64,000 nucleotides of DNA from Heligmosomoides polygyrus polygyrus (GCA_947396885.1 OX377206.1:47351631-47415630), one strand, 5' to 3'. Counted from the stretch's first letter, positions 52,421 to 64,000 are shown. Notes: a model not told the origin generated them from the sequence alone. Program-made: numbers and translations.

Positions 52421-53522
52421 TACTCTGAATCCCGATATATGTTCGACGACGACTGCGGCACGTCTCTTGAACCCAACCTTTGCTGGACGACGCATTCGGC
52501 ACATACTCTGAATCCCGATGCATGTTTGGCGAAGACTGCATCACGACTCCTGAATTCCTTTGTTCGCTGGATGACGTCTGCGACACATACTCTGAATCCC
52601 GATGCATGTTTGACGACAACTGCATCACAACTCCTGAATTCCTTTGTTCGCTGGATGACGTCTGCGGCACATACTCTGAATCCCGATACATGTTCGACGA
52701 CGACAGCGGCACGCCCCTTGATCCCAACGTTAGCTGAACGACGCATTCGGCACATACTCTGAATCCCGATGCATGTTTGGCGAAGACTGCAGCAGGTCTC
52801 TTGAACCCAACCTTTGCTGGACGACGCATTCGGCACATACTCTGAATCCCGATACATGTTCGACGACGTCTGCGACACGTCTTCTGAATCCCGATGCATG
52901 TTTGGCGAGGACTGCGGCAGCTCTCTTGAATCCCAGCGTTCGCTGGACGACGTGTTCGGCACATATTCTGAATCCCAATACATGTTCGACGACGACTGCG
53001 GCACGTCTCTTGAACCCAACCTTTGCTGGACAACGCATTCGGCACATACTCTGAATCCCGATACATGTTCGACGACGTCTGCGACACGTCTTCTGAATCC
53101 CGATGCATGTTTGGCGAGGACTGCGGCAGCTCTCTTGAATCCCAGCGTTCGCTGGACGACGTGTTCGGCACATATTCTGAATCCCAATACATGTTCGACG
53201 ACGACTGCGGCACGTCTCTTGAACCCAACCTTTGCTGGACGACGCATTCGGCACATACTCTGAATCCCGATGCATGTTTGGCGAAGACTGCAGCAGATCT
53301 TTTGAATCCCAGCGTTCGCAGGACGACGTATTCGGCACACACTCTGAATCCCGATGCATGTTTGGCGAAGACTGCAGCAGGTCTCTTGAATCCCAGCGTT
53401 CGCAAGACGACGTATTCGGCACATATTCTGAACCCCGATGCATGTTTGACGACAACTTCATCACGACTCCTGAATTCCTTTGTTCGCTGGATGACGTCTG
53501 CGACACATACTCTGAATCCCGA
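52215..53522. repeat. Higher-order block reaching the window end in its partner (displaced 10478 bp)
   Basis: Matches 62693-64000, so the match probably continues beyond the window. Both copies share the private change ctggacaacgcattc (53030 and 63508). Confidence 0.84.
52805..53222. repeat. 209-bp tandem duplication
   Basis: Two copies of an 83+126-bp segment (a class III unit and an A-A-B unit with ggcgaggactgcggcagc) stand side by side; equivalent positions are 52814, 53023 and 53232. The displaced copy at about 63283-63700 has the same duplication. Confidence 0.83.
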
Positions 53523-54839
53523 TGCATGTTTGACGACAACTGCGTCACGACTCCTGAATTCCTTTGTTCGCTGGATGACGTCTGCGGCACATACTCTGAA
53601 TCCCGATACATGTTCGACGACGACAGCAGCACGTCCCTTGATCCCATCGTTAGCTGGACGACGCATTCGGCACATACTCTGAACACCGATGCATGTTTGA
53701 CGACAACTGCGTCAGGACACCTGAATTCCTTTGTTGGCTGGATGACGTCTGCGGCACATACTCCGAATCCCGATACATGTTTGACGACGAGTGCATCACG
53801 ACTCCTGAATTCCTTTGTTCGCTGGATGACGTCTGCGACACATACTCTGAATCCCGATGCATGTTTGACGACAACTGCGTCACGACACCTGAATTCCTTT
53901 GTTCGCTGGATGACGCATTCGGCACATACTCTGAATCCCGATATATGTTCGACGACGACTGCGGCACGTCTCTTGAACCCAACCTTTGCTGGACGACGCA
54001 TTCGGCACATACTCTGAATCCCGATACATGTTCGACGACGTCTGCGACACGTCTTCTGAATCCCGATGCATGTTTGGCGAGGACTGCGGCAGCTCTCTTG
54101 AATCCCAGCGTTCGCTGGACGACGTGTTCGGCACATATTCTGAATCCCAATACATGTTCGACGACGACTGCGGCACGTCTCTTGAACCCAACCTTTGCTG
54201 GACGACGCATTCGGCACATACTCTGAATCCCGATGCATGTTTGGCGAAGACTGCAGCAGATCTTTTGAATCCCAGCGTTCGCAGGACGACGTATTCGGCA
54301 CACACTCTGAATCCCGATGCATGTTTGGCGAAGACTGCAGCAGGTCTCTTGAATCCCAGCGTTCGCAAGACGACGTATTCGGCACATATTCTGAACCCCG
54401 ATGCATGTTTGACGACAACTTCATCACGACTCCTGAATTCCTTTGTTCGCTGGATGACGTCTGCGGCACATACTCTGAATCCCGATACATGTTCGACGAC
54501 GACAGCGGCACGTCCCTTGATCAAAACGTTAGCTGGACGACGCATTCGGCACATACTCTGAATCCCGATATATGTTCGACGACGACTGCGGCACTTCTCT
54601 TGAACCCAACCTTTGCTGGACGACGCATTCGGCACATACTCTGAATCCCGATGCATGTTTGGCGAAGACTGCAGCAGGTCTTTTGAATCCCAGCGTTCGC
54701 AGGACGACGTATTCGGCACACACTCTGAATCCCGATGCATGTTTGGCGAAGACTGCAGCAGGTCTCTTGAATCCCAGCGTTCGCAGGACGACGTATTCGG
54801 CACATATTCTGAACCCCGATGCATGTTTGACGACAACTG

Positions 54840-56220
54840 CATCACAACTCCTGAATTCCTTTGTTCGCTGGATGACGTCTGCGGCACATACTCTGAATCC
54901 CGATACATGTTCGACGACGACAGCGGCACGCCCCTTGATCCCAACGTTAGCTGAACGACGCATTCGGCACATACTCTGAATCCCGATGCATGTTTGGCGA
55001 AGACTGCAGCAGGTCTCTTGAATACCAGCGTTCGCAGGACGACGTATTCGGCACACACTCTGAATCCCGATGCATGTTTGGCGAAGACTGCAGCAGGTCT
55101 CTTGAATCCCAGCGTTCGCAGGACGACGTATTCGGCACATATTCTGAACCCCGATGCATGTTTGACGACAACTGCGTCACGACTCCTGAATTCCTTTGTT
55201 GGCTGGATGACGTCCGCGGCACATACCCTGAATCCCGATACATGTTCGACGACGACTGCGGCACGTCTTCTGAATCCCGATGCATGTTTGACGACGACAG
55301 CGGCACGTCTCTTAAATCCCAGCGTTAGCTGGACGACGCATTCGGCACATACTCTGAATCCCGATATATGTTCGACGACGACTGCGGCACGTCTCTTGAA
55401 CCCAACCTTTGCTGGACGACGCATTCGGCACATACTCTGAACCCCGATGCATGTTTGACGACAACTGCGTCACGACTCCTGAATTCCTTTGTTGGCTGGA
55501 TGACGTCCGCGGCACATACTCTGAATCCCGATACATGTTTGACGACGACAGCGGCACGTCTCTTAAATCCCAGCGTTAGCTGGACGACGCATTCGGCACA
55601 TACTTGAATCCCGATGCATGTTTGACGACCAATGCAGCACGACTCCTGAATTCCTTTGTTGGCTGGATGACGTCTGCGGCACATACTCCGACTCCCGATA
55701 CATGTTTGACGACAACTGCGTCACGTCTTCTGAATCCCGATGCATGTTTGGCAAGGACTGCAGCAGGTCTCTTGAATCCCAGCGTTCACAGGACGACGTA
55801 TTCGGCACATATTCTGAACCCCGATGCATGTTTGACGACAACTGCATCACGACTCCTAAATTCTTTGTTCGCTGGATGACGTCAGCGGCACGTACTCTGA
55901 ATCCCGATGCATGTTTGACGACTTCTGCGACACGTCTTCTGAATCCCGATGCATGTTTGGCAAGGACTGCGGCACGTCCCTTGATCCCATCGTTAGCTGG
56001 ACGACGCATTCGGCACATACTCTGAACACCGATGCATGTTTGACGACAACTGCGTCAGGACTCCTGAATTCCTTTGTTGGCTGGATGACGTCTGCGGCAC
56101 ATACTCCGAATCCCGATACATGTTTGACGACGAGTGCATCACGACTCCTGAATTCCTTTGTTCGCTGGATGACGTCTGCGACACATACTCTGAATCCCGA
56201 TGCATGTTTGACGACAACTG
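54840..56220. repeat. 1381-bp higher-order repeat, second instance, copy 1
   Basis: Tandem with 56221-57601. The switch point lies within 56196-56221, a 26-base stretch from cccgatgcatg to the middle of the left half. The period equals that at 47862-50623 but the breakpoint is in a different unit. Confidence 0.86.
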
Positions 56221-59200
56221 CATCACAACTCCTGAATTCCTTTGTTCGCTGGATGACGTCTGCGGCACATACTCTGAATCCCGATACATGTTCGACGACG
56301 ACAGCGGCACGCCCCTTGATCCCAACGTTAGCTGAACGACGCATTCGGCACATACTCTGAATCCCGATGCATGTTTGGCGAAGACTGCAGCAGGTCTCTT
56401 GAATACCAGCGTTCGCAGGACGACGTATTCGGCACACACTCTGAATCCCGATGCATGTTTGGCGAAGACTGCAGCAGGTCTCTTGAATCCCAGCGTTCGC
56501 AGGACGACGTATTCGGCACATATTCTGAACCCCGATGCATGTTTGACGACAACTGCGTCACGACTCCTGAATTCCTTTGTTGGCTGGATGACGTCCGCGG
56601 CACATACTCTGAATCCCGATACATGTTCGACGACGACTGCGGCACGTCTTCTGAATCCCGATGCATGTTTGACGACGACAGCGGCACGTCTCTTAAATCC
56701 CAGCGTTAGCTGGACGACGCATTCGGCACATACTCTGAATCCCGATATATGTTCGACGACGACTGCGGCACGTCTCTTGAACCCAACCTTTGCTGGACGA
56801 CGCATTCGGCACATACTCTGAACCCCGATGCATGTTTGACGACAACTGCGTCACGACTCCTGAATTCCTTTGTTGGCTGGATGACGTCCGCGGCACATAC
56901 TCTGAATCCCGATACATGTTTGACGACGACAGCGGCACGTCTCTTAAATCCCAGCGTTAGCTGGACGACGCATTCGGCACATACTTGAATCCCGATGCAT
57001 GTTTGACGACCAATGCAGCACGACTCCTGAATTCCTTTGTTGGCTGGATGACGTCTGCGGCACATACTCCGACTCCCGATACATGTTTGACGACAACTGC
57101 GTCACGTCTTCTGAATCCCGATGCATGTTTGGCAAGGACTGCAGCAGGTCTCTTGAATCCCAGCGTTCACAGGACGACGTATTCGGCACATATTCTGAAC
57201 CCCGATGCATGTTTGACGACAACTGCATCACGACTCCTAAATTCTTTGTTCGCTGGATGACGTCTGCGGCACGTACTCTGAATCCCGATGCATGTTTGAC
57301 GACTTCTGCGACACGTCTTCTGAATCCCGATGCATGTTTGGCAAGGACTGCGGCACGTCCCTTGATCCCATCGTTAGCTGGACGACGCATTCGGCACATA
57401 CTCTGAACACCGATGCATGTTTGACGACAACTGCGTCAGGACTCCTGAATTCCTTTGTTGGCTGGATGACGTCTGCGGCACATACTCCGAATCCCGATAC
57501 ATGTTTGACGACGAGTGCATCACGACTCCTGAATTCCTTTGTTCGCTGGATGACGTCTGCGACACATACTCTGAATCCCGATGCATGTTTGACGACAACT
57601 GCGTCACGACACCTGAATTCCTTTGTTCGCTGGATGACGCATTCGGCACATACTCTGAATCCCGATATATGTTCGACGACGACTGCGGCACGTCTCTTGA
57701 ACCCAACCTTTGCTGGACGACGCATTCGGCACATACTCTGAATCCCGATGCATGTTTGGCGAAGACTGCATCACGACTCCTGAATTCCTTTGTTCGCTGG
57801 ATGACGTCTGCGACACATACTCTGAATCCCGATGCATGTTTGACGACAACTGCATCACAACTCCTGAATTCCTTTGTTCGCTGGATGACGTCTGCGGCAC
57901 ATACTCTGAATCCCGATACATGTTCGACGACGACAGCGGCACGCCCCTTGATCCCAACGTTAGCTGAACGACGCATTCGGCACATACTCTGAATCCCGAT
58001 GCATGTTTGGCGAAGACTGCAGCAGGTCTCTTGAATACCAGCGTTCGCAGGACGACGTATTCGGCACACACTCTGAATCCCGATGCATGTTCGACGACGA
58101 CTGCATCACGACTCCTGAATTCCTTTGTTCGCTGGATGACGTCTGCGACACATACTCTGAATCCCGATGCATGTTTGACGACAACTGCGTCACGACTCCT
58201 GAATTCCTTTGTTCGCTGGATGACGTCTGCGGCACATACTCTGAATCCCGATACATGTTCGACGACGACAGCAGCACGTCCCTTGATCCCATCGTTAGCT
58301 GGACGACGCATTCGGCACATACTCTGAACACCGATGCATGTTTGACGACAACTGCGTCAGTACACCTGAATTCCTTTGTTGGCTGGATGACGTCTGCGGC
58401 ACATACTCCGAATCCCGATACATGTTTGACGACGAGTGCGACGCACGACGCATTCGGCACATACTCTGAACACCGATGCATGTTTGACGACAACTGCGTC
58501 AGTACACCTGAATTCCTTTGTTGGCTGGATGACGTCTGCGGCACATACTCCGAATCCCGATACATGTTTGACGACGAGTGCATCACGACTCCTGAATTCC
58601 TTTGTTCGCTGGATGACGTCTGCGACACATACTCTGAATCCCGATGCATGTTTGACGACAACTGCGTCACGACACCTGAATTCCTTTGTTCGCTGGATGA
58701 CGCATTCGGCACATACTCTGAATCCCGATATATGTTCGACGACGACTGCGGCACGTCTCTTGAACCCAACCTTTGCTGGACGACGCATTCGGCACATACT
58801 CTGAATCCCGATACATGTTCGACGACGTCTGCGACACGTCTTCTGAATCCCGATGCATGTTTGGCGAGGACTGCGGCAGCTCTCTTGAATCCCAGCGTTC
58901 GCTGGACGACGTGTTCGGCACATATTCTGAATCCCAATACATGTTCGACGACGACTGCGGCACGTCTCTTGAACCCAACCTTTGCTGGACGACGCATTCG
59001 GCACATACTCTGAATCCCGATGCATGTTTGGCGAAGACTGCAGCAGATCTTTTGAATCCCAGCGTTCGCAGGACGACGTATTCGGCACACACTCTGAATC
59101 CCGATGCATGTTTGGCGAAGACTGCAGCAGGTCTCTTGAATCCCAGCGTTCGCAAGACGACGTATTCGGCACATATTCTGAACCCCGATGCATGTTTGAC

Positions 59201-60809
59201 GACAACTTCATCACGACTCCTGAATTCCTTTGTTCGCTGGATGACGTCTGCGGCACATACTCTGAATCCCGATACATGTTCGACGACGACAGCGGCACGT
59301 CCCTTGATCAAAACGTTAGCTGGACGACGCATTCGGCACATACTCTGAATCCCGATATATGTTCGACGACGACTGCGGCACTTCTCTTGAACCCAACCTT
59401 TGCTGGACGACGCATTCGGCACATACTCTAAATCCCGATGCATGTTTGGCGAAGACTGCAGCAGGTCTTTTGAATCCCAGCGTTCGCAGGACGACGTATT
59501 CGGCACACACTCTGAATCCCGATGCATGTTTGGCGAAGACTGCAGCAGGTCTCTTGAATCCCAGCGTTCGCAGGACGACGTATTCGGCACATATTCTGAA
59601 CCCCGATGCATGTTTGACGACAACTGCATCACAACTCCTGAATTCCTTTGTTCGCTGGATGACGTCTGCGGCACATACTCTGAATCCCGATACATGTTCG
59701 ACGACGACAGCGGCACGCCCCTTGATCCCAACGTTAGCTGAACGACGCATTCGGCACATACTCTGAATCCCGATGCATGTTTGGCGAAGACTGCAGCAGG
59801 TCTCTTGAATACCAGCGTTCGCAGGACGACGTATTCGGCACACACTCTGAATCCCGATGCATGTTTGGCGAAGACTGCAGCAGGTCTCTTGAATCCCAGC
59901 GTTCGCAGGACGACGTATTCGGCACATATTCTGAACCCCGATGCATGTTTGACGACAACTGCGTCACGACTCCTGAATTCCTTTGTTGGCTGGATGACGT
60001 CCGCGGCACATACTCTGAATCCCGATACATGTTCGACGACGACTGCGGCACGTCTTCTGAATCCCGATGCATGTTTGACGACGACAGCGGCACGTCTCTT
60101 AAATCCCAGCGTTAGCTGGACGACGCATTCGGCACATACTCTGAATCCCGATATATGTTCGACGACGACTGCGGCACGTCTCTTGAACCCAACCTTTGCT
60201 GGACGACGCATTCGGCACATACTCTGAACCCCGATGCATGTTTGACGACAACTGCGTCACGACTCCTGAATTCCTTTGTTGGCTGGATGACGTCCGCGGC
60301 ACATACTCTGAATCCCGATACATGTTTGACGACGACAGCGGCACGTCTCTTAAATCCCAGCGTTAGCTGGACGACGCATTCGGCACATACTTGAATCCCG
60401 ATGCATGTTTGACGACCAATGCAGCACGACTCCTGAATTCCTTTGTTGGCTGGATGACGTCTGCGGCACATACTCCGACTCCCGATACATGTTTGACGAC
60501 AACTGCGTCACGTCTTCTGAATCCCGATGCATGTTTGGCAAGGACTGCAGCAGGTCTCTTGAATCCCAGCGTTCACAGGACGACGTATTCGGCACATATT
60601 CTGAACCCCGATGCATGTTTGACGACAACTGCATCACGACTCCTAAATTCTTTGTTCGCTGGATGACGTCTGCGGCACGTACTCTGAATCTCGATGCATG
60701 TTTGACGACTTCTGCGACACGTCTTCTGAATCCCGATGCATGTTTGGCAAGGACTGCGGCACGTCCCTTGATCCCATCGTTAGCTGGACGACGCATTCGG
60801 CACATACTC
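56201..60809. repeat. 4.6-kb higher-order block, copy 2
   Basis: Partner of 44635-49243, displaced 11566 bp, carrying the same internal 142-bp off-register duplication (junction near 58440). Confidence 0.86.
56221..57601. repeat. 1381-bp higher-order repeat, second instance, copy 2
   Basis: It follows copy 1 without a gap. Copy 1 alone has gacgtcagcggc near 55880, where this copy has the normal gacgtctgcggc. Confidence 0.85.
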
Positions 60810-62204
60810 TGAACACCGATGCATGTTTGACGACAACTGCGTCAGGACTCCTGAATTCCTTTGTTGGCTGGATGACGTCTGCGGCACATACTCCGAATCC
60901 CGATACATGTTTGACGACGAGTGCATCACGACTCCTGAATTCCTTTGTTCGCTGGATGACGTCTGCGACACATACTCTGAATCCCGATGCATGTTTGACG
61001 ACAACTGCGTCACGACACCTGAATTCCTTTGTTCGCTGGATGACGCATTCGGCACACACTCTGAATCCCGATGCATGTTTGGCGAAGACTGCAGCAGGTC
61101 TCTTGAATCCCAGCGTTCGCAGGACGACGTATTCGGCACATATTCTGAACCCCGATGCATGTTTGACGACAACTGCATCACAACTCCTGAATTCCTTTGT
61201 TCGCTGGATGACGTCTGCGGCACATACTCTGAATCCCGATACATGTTCGACGACGACAGCGGCACGCCCCTTGATCCCAACGTTAGCTGAACGACGCATT
61301 CGGCACATACTCTGAATCCCGATGCATGTTTGGCGAAGACTGCAGCAGGTCTCTTGAATACCAGCGTTCGCAGGACGACGTATTCGGCACACACTCTGAA
61401 TCCCGATGCATGTTTGGCGAAGACTGCAGCAGGTCTCTTGAATCCCAGCGTTCGCAGGACGACGTATTCGGCACATATTCTGAACCCCGATGCATGTTTG
61501 ACGACAACTGCGTCACGACTCCTGAATTCCTTTCTTGGCTGGATGACGTCCGCGGCACATACTCTGAATCCCGATACATGTTCGACGACGACTGCGGCAC
61601 GTCTTCTGAATCCCGATGCATGTTTGACGACGACAGCGGCACGTCTCTTAAATCCCAGCGTTAGCTGGACGACGCATTCGGCACATACTCTGAATCCCGA
61701 TATATGTTCGACGACGACTGCGGCACGTCTCTTGAACCCAACCTTTGCTGGACGACGCATTCGGCACATACTCTGAACCCCGATGCATGTTTGACGACAA
61801 CTGCGTCACGACTCCTGAATTCCTTTGTTGGCTGGATGACGTCCGCGGCACATACTCTGAATCCCGATACATGTTTGACGACGACAGCGGCACGTCTCTT
61901 AAATCCCAGCGTTAGCTGGACGACGCATTCGGCACATACTTGAATCCCGATGCATGTTTGACGACCAATGCAGCACGACTCCTGAATTCCTTTGTTGGCT
62001 GGATGACGTCTGCGGCACATACTCCGACTCCCGATACATGTTTGACGACAACTGCGTCACGTCTTCTGAATCCCGATGCATGTTTGGCAAGGACTGCAGC
62101 AGGTCTCTTGAATCCCAGCGTTCACAGGACGACGTATTCGGCACATATTCTGAACCCCGATGCATGTTTGACGACAACTGCATCACGACTCCTAAATTCT
62201 TTGT
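59406..62204. repeat. 2.8-kb higher-order block, copy 2
   Basis: Partner of 49221-52019. It ends in a class I unit at about 62210, where tttgttcgctgg changes to tttgttggctgg. A scrambled stretch of short blocks from 62.2 to 62.7 kb follows. Confidence 0.83.
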
Positions 62205-62692
62205 TGGCTGGATGACGTCTGCGGCACATACTCCGAATCCCGATACATGTTTGACGACGAGTGCATCACGACTCCTGAATTCCTTTGTTCGCTGGATGAC
62301 GTCTGCGACACATACTCTGAATCCCGATGCATGTTTGACGACAACTGCGTCACGACACCTGAATTCCTTTGTTCGCTGGATGACGCATTCGGCACATACT
62401 CTGAATCCCGATATATGTTCGACGACGACTGCGGCACGTCTCTTGAACCCAACCTTTGCTGGACGACGCATTCGGCACATACTCTGAATCCCGATGCATG
62501 TTTGGCGAAGACTGCATCACGACTCCTGAATTCCTTTGTTCGCTGGATGACGTCTGCGGCACATACTCCGAATCCCGATACATGTTTGACGACGACAGCG
62601 GCACGTCTCTTAAATCCCAGCGTTAGCTGGACGACGCATTCGGCACATACTTGAATCCCGATGCATGTTTGACGACCAATGCAGCACGACTC

Positions 62693-64000
62693 CTGAATTC
62701 CTTTGTTGGCTGGATGACGTCTGCGGCACATACTCCGAATCCCGATACATGTTTGACGACGAGTGCATCACGACTCCTGAATTCCTTTGTTCGCTGGATG
62801 ACGTCTGCGACACATACTCTGAATCCCGATGCATGTTTGACGACAACTGCGTCACGACACCTGAATTCCTTTGTTCGCTGGATGACGCATTCGGCACATA
62901 CTCTGAATCCCGATATATGTTCGACGACGACTGCGGCACGTCTCTTGAACCCAACCTTTGCTGGACGACGCATTCGGCACATACTCTGAATCCCGATGCA
63001 TGTTTGGCGAAGACTGCATCACGACTCCTGAATTCCTTTGTTCGCTGGATGACGTCTGCGACACATACTCTGAATCCCGATGCATGTTTGACGACAACTG
63101 CATCACAACTCCTGAATTCCTTTGTTCGCTGGATGACGTCTGCGGCACATACTCTGAATCCCGATACATGTTCGACGACGACAGCGGCACGCCCCTTGAT
63201 CCCAACGTTAGCTGAACGACGCATTCGGCACATACTCTGAATCCCGATGCATGTTTGGCGAAGACTGCAGCAGGTCTCTTGAACCCAACCTTTGCTGGAC
63301 GACGCATTCGGCACATACTCTGAATCCCGATACATGTTCGACGACGTCTGCGACACGTCTTCTGAATCCCGATGCATGTTTGGCGAGGACTGCGGCAGCT
63401 CTCTTGAATCCCAGCGTTCGCTGGACGACGTGTTCGGCACATATTCTGAATCCCAATACATGTTCGACGACGACTGCGGCACGTCTCTTGAACCCAACCT
63501 TTGCTGGACAACGCATTCGGCACATACTCTGAATCCCGATACATGTTCGACGACGTCTGCGACACGTCTTCTGAATCCCGATGCATGTTTGGCGAGGACT
63601 GCGGCAGCTCTCTTGAATCCCAGCGTTCGCTGGACGACGTGTTCGGCACATATTCTGAATCCCAATACATGTTCGACGACGACTGCGGCACGTCTCTTGA
63701 ACCCAACCTTTGCTGGACGACGCATTCGGCACATACTCTGAATCCCGATGCATGTTTGGCGAAGACTGCAGCAGATCTTTTGAATCCCAGCGTTCGCAGG
63801 ACGACGTATTCGGCACACACTCTGAATCCCGATGCATGTTTGGCGAAGACTGCAGCAGGTCTCTTGAATCCCAGCGTTCGCAAGACGACGTATTCGGCAC
63901 ATATTCTGAACCCCGATGCATGTTTGACGACAACTTCATCACGACTCCTGAATTCCTTTGTTCGCTGGATGACGTCTGCGACACATACTCTGAATCCCGA
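62693..64000. repeat. Higher-order block, copy 2, cut by the window end
   Basis: Partner of 52215-53522. The window closes inside a class I unit, so the array continues. Confidence 0.84.

Larger units (their letters stand above)
1..64000. repeat. Satellite DNA array, 42-bp half-units in 83/84-bp units
   Basis: The same short blocks recur head to tail from the first base to the last: ctgaatcccgat at the unit start, gacgac in the middle, cggcacata at the unit end. Unit starts at 28, 112, 195, 237, 321, 404 and 488 give spacings of 84, 83, 42, 84, 83 and 84. All units seen are in one orientation. No stretch of 300 bases lacks the repeat, and no unique sequence, coding gene, RNA gene, terminal inverted repeat or target-site duplication was seen. 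I do not recognise the monomer as a named satellite family. Size, higher-order structure and absence of genes suggest eukaryotic heterochromatin; this is inference. Confidence 0.97.

Noticed and set aside
1..64000. CRISPR array
   Set aside because: Repeats are contiguous. There are no unique spacers of constant length between identical repeats, and no cas genes are present.
1..64000. rRNA, tRNA or telomeric repeats
   Set aside because: No conserved rRNA stretch, no tRNA cloverleaf with TTC-loop motif and no short G-rich telomere repeat was seen.
1..64000. Bacterial giant adhesin or RTX-type repeat gene
   Set aside because: A real gene of that type would keep one frame open for many kilobases. 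Here the longest open frame is 1.84 kb, and 83-bp units break every frame.
44635..64000. The displaced duplications as assembly artefacts
   Set aside because: Not fully excluded, but each copy has its own private substitutions (for example 51280, 55880 and 44549), which simple duplication of the same reads would not produce. Raw reads would settle it.
1..64000. Inverted repeats or a change of array orientation
   Set aside because: All units read point the same way; no reverse-complement run of ctgaatcccgat was noticed on the plus strand.

Overview
The whole window is one uninterrupted block of tandemly repeated satellite DNA. I found no gene, RNA gene, mobile element or unique sequence in it. 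The array runs off both ends, so its true length exceeds 64 kb. Every unit I read points the same way (head to tail).

The basic period is a half-unit of about 42 bp. Two diverged half-units make the usual repeat: a left half A, opening ctgaatcccgat, and a right half B, ending cggcacatact or a close variant. Hand alignment of the A and B halves of one unit (572-655) gives 25 of 42 matching bases. Three unit classes dominate. Class I is 84 bp, with GAATTC at the start of B. Class II is 84 bp, with CTGCAG in A. Class III is 83 bp, with a B half of 41 bp. A-A-B units of about 126 bp also occur.

Above the unit level the array is a mosaic of higher-order repeats. Blocks of 0.4 to 4.6 kb recur nearly base for base, either adjacent (periods 375, 418, 1381, 1543, 1549, 1751, 2718 and 2970 bp) or displaced by 4 to 24 kb. 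The left third (1-30 kb) is the most varied and holds degenerate units that work as landmarks. The middle (30-46 kb) is built from blocks displaced by 2970, 5818, 7698 and 2718 bp. The right third (46-64 kb) is the most homogeneous: blocks with periods of 1381 and 1549 bp are nested in a duplication displaced by 10.2-11.6 kb. Several block junctions lie in the start of the A half shared by all units, as expected for repeated unequal exchange.

Long open frames cover the window in five of six frames (the longest is 613 codons, minus strand). They follow from a period of 84 = 3 x 28 with few stop triplets. They share repeats, overlap each other on both strands and switch frame at every 83-bp unit, so I do not call them genes.

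The organism cannot be named from this. A gene-free satellite of this size with nested higher-order structure points to a eukaryotic chromosome (pericentromeric, subtelomeric or other heterochromatin). CpG is not depleted (7 CpG in 84 bp, about 1.3 times expectation in the unit counted), which argues against long exposure to CpG methylation and decay.
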